Source of the DNA: an uncultured Eubacteriales bacterium
Lineage (GTDB): Bacteria > Bacillota > Clostridia > Peptostreptococcales > Anaerovoracaceae
NCBI GenBank assembly: GCA_902775345.1
Contig: CACYLW010000012.1
Location: forward strand, 23,874-87,873
Reading direction: 5' to 3'
Length of the DNA: 64,000 nucleotides
Below are positions 1 to 7,738 of the stretch, in pieces. The notes below the pieces were generated by a model. It saw only the letters and a program-made list of their open reading frames with translations, searched no databases and was not told where the DNA came from. Position 1 is the first letter of the stretch. Every line of letters begins with the position of its first letter. Both the position numbers and the translations under genes were made by a program.

Positions 1-131
1 ATGGAAGCTGCATCATAAAACACAGGCCTGAAATTTCTGATATCTTCTCTGCTGATACCTGCAAGCCTGAGCCAGCTCCGGTCACAATAAGACTTAACTA
101 GTTCCTGCTGCAACAATTCATAATTACTCAT
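1..131 (-). CDS. Partial unknown protein downstream of lysR
   Basis: Reading leftwards from an ATG at 131, an open frame runs off the window edge and gives 43 residues beginning MSNYELLQQELVKSYC. The ATG overlaps the end of the LysR gene by 8 bases, and a GGAAGAG stretch lies just upstream, which suggests translational coupling. I do not recognise the family. The fragment is too short to rule out a chance frame, so the call rests on the overlap and the Shine-Dalgarno-like sequence. Confidence 0.4.
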   Translation of the reverse strand, partial: MSNYELLQQELVKSYCDRSWLRLAGISREDIRNFRPVFYDAAS

Positions 132-1014
132 AATACTCTTCCACCAGTTCTTTCACAAAGTCTATAAAGTATTCTTCTATGGAAGGAAGTGGATGCCCTT
201 TTCTCCACACGAACAGATACTCAATTGTTTTATCCTCTCCCTCAAGCTCTCTGAAAACGAGATAATCATTAGGAATATACGCCGTTCTCGGAAAAATGCT
301 TATCCCTACCATTTTCCCGGCGAGAGCCGCAGCATCCAGGTAACTGTCCATCTCGCAGACGATTCTCGGTTCAGCTCCCACCTCCCTGAACCACCTGTAT
401 ATAGTATCAATAAACGCTTTTCTGCTTGGGACGATGAGGCTTTCACCTTCCAAATCCGTAATTTTTATCTCATTGCCTCCGTACTCTGCAAGAGGATGGG
501 ATTTATTCATTAGTGCTGCAATACGCTCTTCTCCTACATGGAAACTGTGAAGGAGCGAATAATCACATGGCGAAGTTATGACAGCAAGGCTAATAAGCCC
601 GCTCCTCATTTTTTCCAGCAGATCATCTGTGCTTCCATCCAGTATGCGAAACCTGATATTGGGATGGATGTTGAGGAATCCAACGAACCACTCCGCTGCG
701 ATGTCAGGAGCCATACCCTCTACAAGACCTATGGATATAGTGCCTCTCACGCCTTCACCCATAGAATGTATCTCTGACTTAGTCTTATCTGTCAGACTGA
801 TTATTTCTTTGGCTCTCCTGTAAAGAAGCTGTCCGCACTCAGTCAGCTTTAACCGTCTATTGCCTCTAATGAATAATTGTGTGCCGAGTTCTGCCTCAAG
901 ACCTTTGATCTGCGCACTCAGCGGAGGCTGGCTCATATGCAGTTTTTCTGCGGCTTTTGTAATGTTCAGTTCCTCTGCAACAGTAATGAAATATTGTAAA
1001 GATCTTATATCCAT
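124..1014 (-). CDS. LysR-family transcriptional regulator
   Basis: A typical LysR protein of about 296 residues. The N-terminal winged helix-turn-helix reads MDIRSLQYFITVAEELNITK followed by AAEKLHMSQPPLSAQIKGLE, the family hallmark. A periplasmic-binding-like effector domain follows from about residue 90 to the end. The start at 1014 is preferred because family members begin with M-x-x-x-x-L-x-Y-F; an in-frame ATG at 1044 would add 10 residues. LysR regulators often sit beside the gene they control. The next gene upstream on the same strand carries a chromate-transporter N-terminus, and LysR-chrA pairs are common in Clostridia, so this may be an orphaned regulator of a lost transporter. The inducer is unknown. 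Confidence 0.9.
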   Translation of the reverse strand: MDIRSLQYFITVAEELNITKAAEKLHMSQPPLSAQIKGLEAELGTQLFIRGNRRLKLTECGQLLYRRAKEIISLTDKTKSEIHSMGEGVRGTISIGLVEGMAPDIAAEWFVGFLNIHPNIRFRILDGSTDDLLEKMRSGLISLAVITSPCDYSLLHSFHVGEERIAALMNKSHPLAEYGGNEIKITDLEGESLIVPSRKAFIDTIYRWFREVGAEPRIVCEMDSYLDAAALAGKMVGISIFPRTAYIPNDYLVFRELEGEDKTIEYLFVWRKGHPLPSIEEYFIDFVKELVEEYYE

Positions 1015-1158
1015 TCCGTTATCCCTTTTTATTTTGTTCACCAACTTATCTCATCACTTTACAAAAACATCGTGAGTTAAAGATACAATCGAATTTTTAC
1101 CCTTTAAAATACATATTACATTGGTGCTACTATACGAATTTCATATGATTTGACTCTA

Positions 1159-1266
1159 TGCTGCTCATTCATCGATGGTAAAAAGTTCAACGACAACAAA
1201 GGAGCTTACGCCAGATTCCGCAGGTTATCTGATGAGATCTGCATCGAGAATGGACTGTCTTCTTAG
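1159..1266 (+). pseudogene. Relic of a MobA-type relaxase
   Basis: One frame from 1159 to the TAG at 1264-1266 encodes CCSFIDGKKFNDNKGAYARF and then RRLSDEICIENGLSS. This closely matches residues of about 139-174 of the intact relaxase at 10891-12264, with two residues missing after CCS. There is no start codon or the rest of the gene. It is therefore a remnant of a second mobilizable element of the same family, not a functional gene. Confidence 0.85.
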
Positions 1267-1356
1267 CTCTATTCTCGAATACCCATGGGACTTTTCAGGG
1301 CAAATCTTAAAAATGTAACAGTTCAGATCCCATCTGTAACAGAAAATTCCACGAAA

Positions 1357-1387
1357 AAAGCCCGAAATCATTGAAATCTCGGGCTTT
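1357..1387 (+). terminator. Terminator-like hairpin in the element relic
   Basis: AAAGCCCGA and TCGGGCTTT form a 9-bp stem with a 13-base loop. It lies between the relaxase relic and the end-structure repeat. This is the same relative place as the hairpin between the integrase and the tRNA gene at 13699-13732, so it may be the old right-end terminator. Confidence 0.5.
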
Positions 1388-1391
1388 AATC

Positions 1392-1453
1392 GTACAAACG
1401 TTGAAAATTCAAGGAGGAAAAGCGCCGTCCACGTTTGTACCCGGTATTGTACC
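1392..1453 (+). repeat. Element-end repeat, decayed copy
   Basis: A 10-bp inverted repeat (GTACAAACGT at 1392-1401, ACGTTTGTAC at 1431-1440) encloses a TTCAAGGAGGAAA segment. Two TTGTACC direct repeats follow at 1435 and 1447, 12 bp apart. The same layout occurs at 5575-5633 inside the left end of the intact mobile element, where one stem base pair has changed on both arms. It is probably the end of a decayed relative of that element; the TTGTACC pairs look like integrase arm-binding sites. Confidence 0.6.
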
Positions 1454-1496
1454 CAAACCAGTTTGAATCCTTTATTGATTATCTATATTCTCTGCC

Positions 1497-2753
1497 TCAA
1501 ATCATATTGTTTTCCCAGAATACCACCGCATCATTGATCCAGCCTTCCGCTTCTGTCCCTGTTCCAAGGCCGAAACCGTGCGGCAGCCCTTTATATGCAT
1601 GAAACTCAGTAGGTATCCCTTGCTTTGACATGGCATCAAGTCTGGCTTTCATCGTGCGCCAGTTTGCAATGCCATCACCGGTCCCTACTGCACTGTATGT
1701 AGGCGGCTCATATCCTGTCACTTCTGAAAGGCCGGTATAATTAACGATGACAGCAGCAGGATGCGGATATACTTTCTCACCAAAGTATTCCGTACCGTAT
1801 GTTCCAACCCAGTCTGCCATTCTTCCGCCAGCTGATCCACCCCACAGAGAGTAACCATCGGTATCAACTTCCAGCTCATCCGAATGCTCAAAGATAAAAG
1901 TGATGGCTCTCGAAAGGTCTTCGCAGGCCGTCTGCCACCCGGGTCTGTATATGAGGGCAAAAGCATTGTAGCCTTTCTTCGACAGTTCGAGAGCATGCGG
2001 AAAACTGTCATGCATCGCCCCAACATATGCGAATCCTCCCCCGGCATTACATACAGCGAACTTTTCTCCGGGATCGCCATTAAAGAAGAACAGCCCCGTG
2101 TCTTTCTTTGCAGGATCCGCCTTCTTCTCTGCTTCAGTATAGATGTCATAAAATATGACGTCCCCATTCTCCGCATGTGTCTTCATGTAATTGCAGATCT
2201 CTACGGTTTTGCCCGGGTCAATGTAGTTGTACCATGTCAGTCTGAGATCACCCAGAGTGCTGCCGCTCATGTATCCGCTGTTTACAGGAAAGATAAGTCT
2301 GCCGTAGTCTCCGAAAGCGGGGTCATCTGCAACATCTGCTATCGCAGTTCCCTTTGAATAATAGTCTTTTATCTCCGTACCGGACGAGCTGCGCCCGGCA
2401 TCTGCTTCCGATGAGTTATATTCTATATCTTCAAAGAACACCGGCAGTGCGTTATAAAGGTATTCCCTGACCGCGTCAAAATCATGATATCCCCCGTCCT
2501 TCTGGTAGAAAACATAATGATCCGGTGTGAAAATGTCGCTTCGTGACAGCATCTCATCTGCCATATCGATGCTCTGGCTCTTTACCGCATCATTCGTTCC
2601 GACTGCATAATAATCAGCCAGCTGATCCGCTGTTGCCCACTTTTTATTCTCAACTATTTCTCTCTGAAGGATAGGCAGCATCGCATATCCCCCGCCGAAC
2701 ATCATGGCCCCGATTTTTGTAAAGGTCAGATACAGATCAATCAAAATGTGCAT
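1497..2753 (-). CDS. Chimera: ChrA N-terminus fused to alpha/beta-hydrolase
   Basis: A 418-residue open frame made of two unrelated parts. Residues 1-52 (FTKIGAMMFGGGYAMLPILQ, then REIVENKKWATADQLADYYA) are the first segment of a ChrA-type chromate transporter, a polytopic membrane protein. Homology breaks off at about residue 52, where ChrA would continue into its next membrane helix. The rest resembles a secreted esterase of the alpha/beta-hydrolase fold: an oxyanion region CNAGGGFAY, a nucleophile elbow GGSAGGR near residue 302 and a catalytic His in LPHGFG near residue 390. The esterase has lost its own start and any signal peptide. The fusion is in frame with no stop. Whether the product is made or active cannot be told; a deletion fusion is the simplest origin. 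Confidence 0.75.
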   Translation of the reverse strand: MHILIDLYLTFTKIGAMMFGGGYAMLPILQREIVENKKWATADQLADYYAVGTNDAVKSQSIDMADEMLSRSDIFTPDHYVFYQKDGGYHDFDAVREYLYNALPVFFEDIEYNSSEADAGRSSSGTEIKDYYSKGTAIADVADDPAFGDYGRLIFPVNSGYMSGSTLGDLRLTWYNYIDPGKTVEICNYMKTHAENGDVIFYDIYTEAEKKADPAKKDTGLFFFNGDPGEKFAVCNAGGGFAYVGAMHDSFPHALELSKKGYNAFALIYRPGWQTACEDLSRAITFIFEHSDELEVDTDGYSLWGGSAGGRMADWVGTYGTEYFGEKVYPHPAAVIVNYTGLSEVTGYEPPTYSAVGTGDGIANWRTMKARLDAMSKQGIPTEFHAYKGLPHGFGLGTGTEAEGWINDAVVFWENNMI

Positions 2754-2828
2754 TGATTGTTTCTCCTTTGTCTTTTGCTGTTGTGTTGCAACATAAATGT
2801 TTCTTTTCTTCGTTATGCACGTTTCTAT

Positions 2829-3161
2829 TTAAATCAGTCTCGCGTTCATCTTGTGCTCCGGGTGATACTTAAGACGAACAAACTGACCTTCTTTCAGCCC
2901 GGCTGTAGGATTTGATATTATCCCTTCAATTTCTTCCCCGTCTTCCGTACGGTATTTTGCATAATAGATGAAAGTGATGTCTTCTGTTCCACCCTCATCC
3001 TCTATACGCGAGATCACTCCTGTGGTTTCTATCCCATTTTCCTCGATCTGCTTTTTCATATTTCGGGAGATAAAACAAATGATTGCGCATATCACGATAA
3101 ATACAGCCCAGATAATAATCCCTTTTGCATCCATAATCTTCTTAATCATCATATGGCTCAT
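2829..3161 (-). CDS. Small membrane protein, DUF3592-like
   Basis: A protein of about 110 residues with one strong N-terminal membrane helix (GIIIWAVFIVICAIICFI) and a soluble beta-rich domain (TTGVISRIEDEGG, VRLKYHPEH) resembling the DUF3592 group of small membrane-anchored proteins. The function of that group is unknown. The ATG at 3161 is used here; a TTG at 3170 is the other candidate, and the Shine-Dalgarno sequence is weak for both. It stands alone, separated from both neighbours. Confidence 0.65.
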   Translation of the reverse strand: MSHMMIKKIMDAKGIIIWAVFIVICAIICFISRNMKKQIEENGIETTGVISRIEDEGGTEDITFIYYAKYRTEDGEEIEGIISNPTAGLKEGQFVRLKYHPEHKMNARLI

Positions 3162-3412
3162 CGCCACCAAATACGCTAATGAACGTCTTTATAATAACAC
3201 ATTGACTGGTAATCAATTAAGCATTATAGAGTTGACTGCAGCAAAACCGCGAATCCTGCACCTCCCGGGGAGCAGCATGGATCAAGCCCCATTATTTGAC
3301 AATGACGTAACTTTGTGGTAAAACGTGCAACTGTATTTTTATTATTGAACTTTTTTCTGCGACAGACATGGAAAAATATGACTTCGCAGATTGATATATA
3401 GAAGGTAACACT

Positions 3413-4885
3413 ATGGAAACAAACAGAACCATGATGCAGTTTTTTGAATGGTATCTGCCTAATGACGGGTTCTGGTGGAAAAGGTGTGCCGCAAAGGCAC
3501 AGAATCTGGCAGGACTCGGTATTACAGATATCTGGCTCCCTCCAGCATATAAATGCACATCTCAGAACGATGTGGGTTACAGTATTTATGATCTCTATGA
3601 TCTGGGAGAATTTGATCAGAAAGGAACTGTACGCACAAAATACGGAACAAAAGAAGAATATATCGAAGCCATTAAGGCTTTACACAACGAAGGCATGCTT
3701 GTTTATGCCGATATAGTACTCAATCACAGAATGGGCGGCGATAAACTTGAAAAGGTCCGCGCAGTGCCTGTTTCTCCTGAGAACAGATATCAGCCGGTAG
3801 GTGATGAGCAGACGATAAGTGTCTGGTCAAAGTTCACTTTCCCGGGAAGAAATGACAAATACAGCAGCTTCAAGTGGGATCACACTCATTTCACAGGTAC
3901 AGACTGGGATGAATCTTCAAAGGAAGCCGGAAAGATATATCGATTCACAGGAAAGAACTGGGAGCCCGATACTGATCCGGAATACGGCAGTTTTGACTAT
4001 CTTATGGGAATGAATGTCGATATGGAAAACCCTGAGGTCAGCGATGAACTGAGAAAATGGCTTGAATGGTATCTGAAAGAGACAGATGTTGACGCGCTGA
4101 GGCTTGATGCTGTCAAACACATCAGCTTCTCTTTCTATCGTGATTTCCTGAAAACGATCCGCACAGATTCCGGCAGAGCTTATCCGGCAGTCGGTGAATA
4201 CTGGAGCGGAGATCTTGACAAGCTCCTCTACTACCTTGACTCAGTGGAAAACGCGATGAGCCTGTTTGACGTTGCTCTGCATTTCAACTTTTACCATGCA
4301 AGCAAATCCGGCAGTGATTATGATATGAGCAGCATCCTTTCACGCACTCTTGTAACTGAAAAGCCTGCTAACGCGGTCACGTTTGTTGACAATCATGATA
4401 CTCAGCTTGGGCAAAGTCTTCAGTCATTTGTTGAGGACTGGTTCAAGCAGCTCGCATATGCCATTATCCTTCTGCGAAAAGACGGGCTGCCATGTGTCTT
4501 TTATGCTGACTACTATGGCAACCCTGCACATAACCGCCCGATGGTACCTAATCTGGGTAAGCTCATCAAGCTGAGACATTTATATTCATATGGAGATCAG
4601 ACTGATTATTTTGACGATAAGCATATCGTAGGCTGGGTCAGAAGCGGCGATGACCAGCATCGTGACTCCGGTTTTGCTGTTCTGTTAAGCAACGCAGAAG
4701 GCGGAAGCAAAAAAATGTACATAGGCAAGGACCGCTCAGGTACCGCATACTACGATGCACTGAGCAACAGCCCGGATCCCGTTATCATTGACGAGGACGG
4801 CTACGGAGTCTTCTCAGTAGGTGAAAAAAGTGTATCTGTCTGGGTTCTTGAAGGTGCTCTTGAAGACCTGACAGTTAATGAATGA
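3413..4885 (+). CDS. Alpha-amylase, GH13 subfamily 5-like
   Basis: A 490-residue glycoside hydrolase that hydrolyses internal alpha-1,4 bonds of starch, glycogen or maltodextrins. It opens with TMMQFFEWYLPNDG and GITDIWLPPAYK, typical of the Bacillus-type GH13_5 group. The catalytic set is present: nucleophile Asp in DALRLDAVKH (about residue 231), acid/base Glu in AVGEYW (about 261) and transition-state Asp in FVDNHDTQ (about 329). ADIVLNHRMGGD is conserved region I. There is no signal peptide, so it acts in the cytoplasm, probably on stored glycogen or imported dextrins. It is a single gene, followed by a terminator shared with the convergent deaminase gene. Confidence 0.95.
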   Translation: METNRTMMQFFEWYLPNDGFWWKRCAAKAQNLAGLGITDIWLPPAYKCTSQNDVGYSIYDLYDLGEFDQKGTVRTKYGTKEEYIEAIKALHNEGMLVYADIVLNHRMGGDKLEKVRAVPVSPENRYQPVGDEQTISVWSKFTFPGRNDKYSSFKWDHTHFTGTDWDESSKEAGKIYRFTGKNWEPDTDPEYGSFDYLMGMNVDMENPEVSDELRKWLEWYLKETDVDALRLDAVKHISFSFYRDFLKTIRTDSGRAYPAVGEYWSGDLDKLLYYLDSVENAMSLFDVALHFNFYHASKSGSDYDMSSILSRTLVTEKPANAVTFVDNHDTQLGQSLQSFVEDWFKQLAYAIILLRKDGLPCVFYADYYGNPAHNRPMVPNLGKLIKLRHLYSYGDQTDYFDDKHIVGWVRSGDDQHRDSGFAVLLSNAEGGSKKMYIGKDRSGTAYYDALSNSPDPVIIDEDGYGVFSVGEKSVSVWVLEGALEDLTVNE

Positions 4886-4895
4886 TTCATATATA

Positions 4896-4924
4896 TTAGC
4901 CCGGTGATACAAGTCCCGGGCTAA
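4896..4924. terminator. Bidirectional terminator
   Basis: TTAGCCCGG and CCGGGCTAA form a perfect 9-bp stem between the convergent amylase and deaminase genes, 10 bases after the amylase stop. It probably serves both strands, although the T-runs are short. Confidence 0.7.
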
Positions 4925-4929
4925 TGGTT

Positions 4930-5412
4930 TTACCCTTTTTCATGCTTGTCAAAGTAGTCTTTCAATACTGCAATGGCCTCATCTTTTAGAACCCCCGCAT
5001 TCACTTCCGGTTTCCAGAATGAATTGTCAAAGACTATCCTGCTGCAATTGCATCCTTCATTTCCAAGGATGTTTCCCAGTTCTGTATTGCTTGCCCCGTA
5101 TACCAGTCTGCCCAGCTTTACCCATACCATTGCGCCGCTGCACATAAAGCATGGTTCGCAGCTGGAATACAAAGTATAGTCTCTGAGGTCTGTTATACCT
5201 GTCTCAGCACAGAAGCGGCGTATAAGTCCTGCTTCACCGTGGAAAGTCGGATCGTGCATAGTATATATCTGGTTTTCGTTTGTGAACACGATCTCTCCAT
5301 CTTTGACCAGTACTGCTCCAAATGGTTCATTCCCGTGTTCTACAGCCATTTCGGATAACTCTATGGCCTTCTTCATGAACATTTCGTCATTTGTCTTCGT
5401 TTTCATAATCAA
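4930..5412 (-). CDS. Nucleoside/guanine deaminase-like zinc enzyme
   Basis: A 160-residue protein of the cytidine/deoxycytidylate deaminase superfamily. The zinc site is complete: HGEAG (His ligand and catalytic Glu, near residue 80) and SCEPCFMCSGAM (two Cys ligands). The sequence around EHGNEPFGAVLVKDG and GASNTELG fits the guanine deaminase/TadA-like branch better than cytidine deaminase. It probably deaminates a free purine base or nucleoside; tRNA editing is less likely because the substrate loop motifs of TadA are not clear. Before integration of the mobile element it would have lain next to the tRNA-Ser gene. Confidence 0.85.
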   Translation of the reverse strand: MIMKTKTNDEMFMKKAIELSEMAVEHGNEPFGAVLVKDGEIVFTNENQIYTMHDPTFHGEAGLIRRFCAETGITDLRDYTLYSSCEPCFMCSGAMVWVKLGRLVYGASNTELGNILGNEGCNCSRIVFDNSFWKPEVNAGVLKDEAIAVLKDYFDKHEKG

Positions 5413-5474
5413 CCCCTATTTATATTTTCTGTTCATCTTCAAAATTATGATAATAAAAAACGACTGTTTATTTC

Positions 5475-5517
5475 TGAACTGAACCCAAAATGTTAGACAC
5501 ATTTTGGGTTCAGTTCA
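5475..5517. repeat. Palindrome of two IS3-family-like ends
   Basis: A perfect 19-bp inverted repeat (5475-5493 against 5499-5517) with the 5-base loop TAGAC. Each arm begins TGAACTGAACCCAAAATGT and runs on toward TTAGACA, which resembles terminal inverted repeats of the IS150/IS3 group. A further 9-bp repeat, ACGACTGTT (5460-5468) and AACAGTCGT (5524-5532), flanks it. There is no transposase. It looks like a minimal IS-derived or MITE remnant at the outer side of the element's attachment site. Confidence 0.55.
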
Positions 5518-5536
5518 ATATTTCAACAGTCGTCAT

Positions 5537-5559
5537 TGGCGGAGGACATGGGACTCGAA
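5537..5559. other. attL: duplicated tRNA-Ser 3' end
   Basis: These 23 bases are identical to 13734-13756, the 3' end of the tRNA-Ser gene. There is no tRNA body beside them. This is the expected scar of site-specific integration and sets the left boundary of the element. Confidence 0.85.
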
Positions 5560-5574
5560 TTGGTCAAGAAGGCG

Positions 5575-5633
5575 CAAGCGTTGAAATTTCAAGGAGGAAA
5601 CACGCCGTCCACGCTTGTACCTAGAGTTGTACC
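5575..5633 (+). repeat. Left-end structure with integrase arm-like repeats
   Basis: CAAGCGT (5575-5581) pairs with ACGCTTG (5611-5617) around a TTGAAATTTCAA palindrome and GGAGGAAA. TTGTACC is repeated at 5615 and 5627 with a 12-bp period. The copy at 1392-1453 has the same layout and a compensating base pair in the stem. The likely role is integrase or excisionase binding at the element end; a structured RNA is an alternative. Confidence 0.55.
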
Positions 5634-5673
5634 AAAATACTAATAATAGACTTCAAACGTTCAACTTAAGGCT

Positions 5674-5716
5674 AAATCAACATAGTCATTTATCAGCAAA
5701 ATGACTATGTTGATTT
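5674..5716 (-). terminator. Terminator of the cargo operon
   Basis: AAATCAACATAGTCATTT (5674-5691) and its exact complement (5699-5716) form an 18-bp stem with a 7-base loop. It is 35 bases downstream of the zinc-finger cargo gene, read leftwards. Confidence 0.7.
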
Positions 5717-5751
5717 GTAAAATGACTTAATTAACAGCTTTATTAGCTACT

Positions 5752-6642
5752 TCAGGAATCGGTCTTCTCCTTCCACTCTTCAGAGCAACTTTTGCTGCAG
5801 AATTTATCTCTATGACGTCTGGCTATAAATGCTTTGCCACAGTTTTTGCACATTCTGATTGGCCTGGAATCGTCAGTCAGCATCATACTCACCATAAGCT
5901 GTATCCCCTGAAGCAATGAATTGAAGTTCCAGACAAGATATGGTCTGTCATCCATAAGCCCAATGTGGTATGTCGGGGTCAGCCCATCAAACGCCGCCAT
6001 GCTTTGCTTGTGAAAATCCTTCTGCTTTTCTGTAAGTCCATCCTTATCTTCATAATAGAAGAATACAACCATAAGATTGAATGCCCAGTCCTTAAACTGT
6101 TCTTCCATCCAATCTAATCTCTCCGCATATTCACGCTGAAAGGTCATATGTATTTCGTCAGGCCTGCCATCCCTCAGCATTCCCAGAAGCACTACTTCTT
6201 TGCCACCTTCAATATCCCAGCTGTATTCAGATCCTTTCTTACGGATGTTCAGTTTCTTGAAAGGAAAGAACTCATCCATGTATTTCTCTACAGTCATCGA
6301 TTCTTCCCTGATAAAGTGATTCTTCGGGAAGAATACATTCTCATATGGCAGGAATTTCGGAGTAGTCGGAATCGCTGTCATGATGCCCAACAGGCCGTAC
6401 TTAAGTGCAAAGCCTCGTATTGCTTCTTGTTTCTCGCTGTCGGTTGCTTCCTGGCTCATACAAAGCTGGCCTACACTAACAGCATCCAAAGCGATATTCT
6501 CAAACTCCTCTACAGGATCATACGGCTTCGGCACGGCATTAGGTGCTGGCTGTAGGTACTTTATACCATCCGAAGTCTCAGTGATAACATAATCACTGTA
6601 TCTCACCCATATTGAATTGGCGTATTTAAAGAGCTTGTTCAT
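5752..6642 (-). CDS. Cargo protein with C-terminal zinc finger, DUF6076-like
   Basis: A 296-residue protein of unknown function. The C-terminus (about residues 265-288) has a zinc-finger pattern, MCKNCGKAFIARR then DKFCSKSCSEEW, that is, Cys-x2-Cys and Cys-x3-Cys. The remainder is a soluble mixed fold without a motif I can name; it resembles the DUF6076 group. It overlaps the upstream RhuM gene by 4 bases, so the two are translated from one message. The pairing suggests they work together, but the job is unknown. Confidence 0.7.
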   Translation of the reverse strand: MNKLFKYANSIWVRYSDYVITETSDGIKYLQPAPNAVPKPYDPVEEFENIALDAVSVGQLCMSQEATDSEKQEAIRGFALKYGLLGIMTAIPTTPKFLPYENVFFPKNHFIREESMTVEKYMDEFFPFKKLNIRKKGSEYSWDIEGGKEVVLLGMLRDGRPDEIHMTFQREYAERLDWMEEQFKDWAFNLMVVFFYYEDKDGLTEKQKDFHKQSMAAFDGLTPTYHIGLMDDRPYLVWNFNSLLQGIQLMVSMMLTDDSRPIRMCKNCGKAFIARRHRDKFCSKSCSEEWKEKTDS

Positions 6643-7658
6643 AATTCACCTTTTAAATACTTCTCTGTTTGCCGGTCAAACTCAGAAATATAATCCTGAT
6701 CCTGTCGTATGCGGAATGTCTCATATTCATGCTCAGCCTTTTTAATGGCATCTTCATGAGATATCCTGCCTCTGTCATCGAGGACTTTTCGTCTGTTGTT
6801 TTCAAGGAACCGATTCGTTTGATCCAGCCAGTCCTGCATGCTCATAAGCACCTCATCCTCTGCCATAAGTTCAGCATAATCTATAAACATAGTTACAAGG
6901 CGGTTAAGTCTGGACAGTTCCTTTTCACTCAGATAATTCTTGGCAATAGTTATATCTCTTTTAAGGATCTTTCCATCCGGTGCGCCTTTCCATGTAGTCA
7001 GACCCATTGTTGGCTTCTCCGCGTCTGCGCGGTCATAAATGATTTCAGCAGCTGTCTTTCCGGTGACAGCATAATGCAGCTTATTCTGCACAAATGCATA
7101 GAAAGCTTTTGTTGTGTCGCTGTTCTTGTCATAGTCATAACTGCACTGCTCAAACACGTCTGCTATTTTCTGATACGCTCTTCTTTCACTTGCACGTATC
7201 TCGCGTATCTTTTCAAGCAGCTCATCAAAGTAATCACGGCCAAAAGGTTTTCCGTTCTTCAGCATCTCGTCATTTAGGACGAAGCCTTTTGTAATAAATT
7301 CTTTCAATGTCCTTGTTGCCCACTGACGAAACCTTGTGGCTTTTTTAGAATTGACACGATAACCAACAGCAATGATTGCATCGAGATTGTAAAAATCAAC
7401 CATTCTGCGGACAGTTCTGTCTCCTTCGATTTGAACTTGTTCCATTTTGGAACAAGTTGCCTCTTTGATGAGTTCACCCTCGTCATATATATTTCCAAGA
7501 TGTTTCGTAATACCCTGAGTATTGACTCCGAACAGCTCCGCCATTGCCTTTGTTGTCAGCCAGAATGTTTCGTCATTGTAATAAACGCTGACGCACACAT
7601 TCGTATCATCTATCTGGTATAAAACAATTTCATGTTCCTGACTATTCTGCATTTTCAT
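6639..7658 (-). CDS. RhuM-family protein
   Basis: A 339-residue member of the RhuM family, named from a Salmonella pathogenicity-island gene whose biochemical role is not settled. The N-terminal part, YNDETFWLTTKAMAELFGVN and TQGITKHLGNIYDEGEL, looks like a DNA-binding antirepressor-type domain. The conserved centre includes VDFYNLDAIIAVGYRVNSK and RFRQWATRTLKEF. The length is normal for the family. It is the first gene of a two-gene cargo operon and stands opposite the element's transfer genes. RhuM proteins are frequent on mobile elements; defence or stability functions are possible but not shown here. Confidence 0.85.
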   Translation of the reverse strand: MKMQNSQEHEIVLYQIDDTNVCVSVYYNDETFWLTTKAMAELFGVNTQGITKHLGNIYDEGELIKEATCSKMEQVQIEGDRTVRRMVDFYNLDAIIAVGYRVNSKKATRFRQWATRTLKEFITKGFVLNDEMLKNGKPFGRDYFDELLEKIREIRASERRAYQKIADVFEQCSYDYDKNSDTTKAFYAFVQNKLHYAVTGKTAAEIIYDRADAEKPTMGLTTWKGAPDGKILKRDITIAKNYLSEKELSRLNRLVTMFIDYAELMAEDEVLMSMQDWLDQTNRFLENNRRKVLDDRGRISHEDAIKKAEHEYETFRIRQDQDYISEFDRQTEKYLKGEL

Positions 7659-7738
7659 CCTCCGATATGAATGATCCTGTAACTATAACTATTGTAGCAC
7701 ACATCTGGTATAGCTTTAGTTGCGTACAGCATGAGAAC

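Noticed and set aside
5537-5559. A second, truncated tRNA-Ser gene
   Set aside because: Only the 3' 23 bases are present with no anticodon arm; the integration scar explains it.
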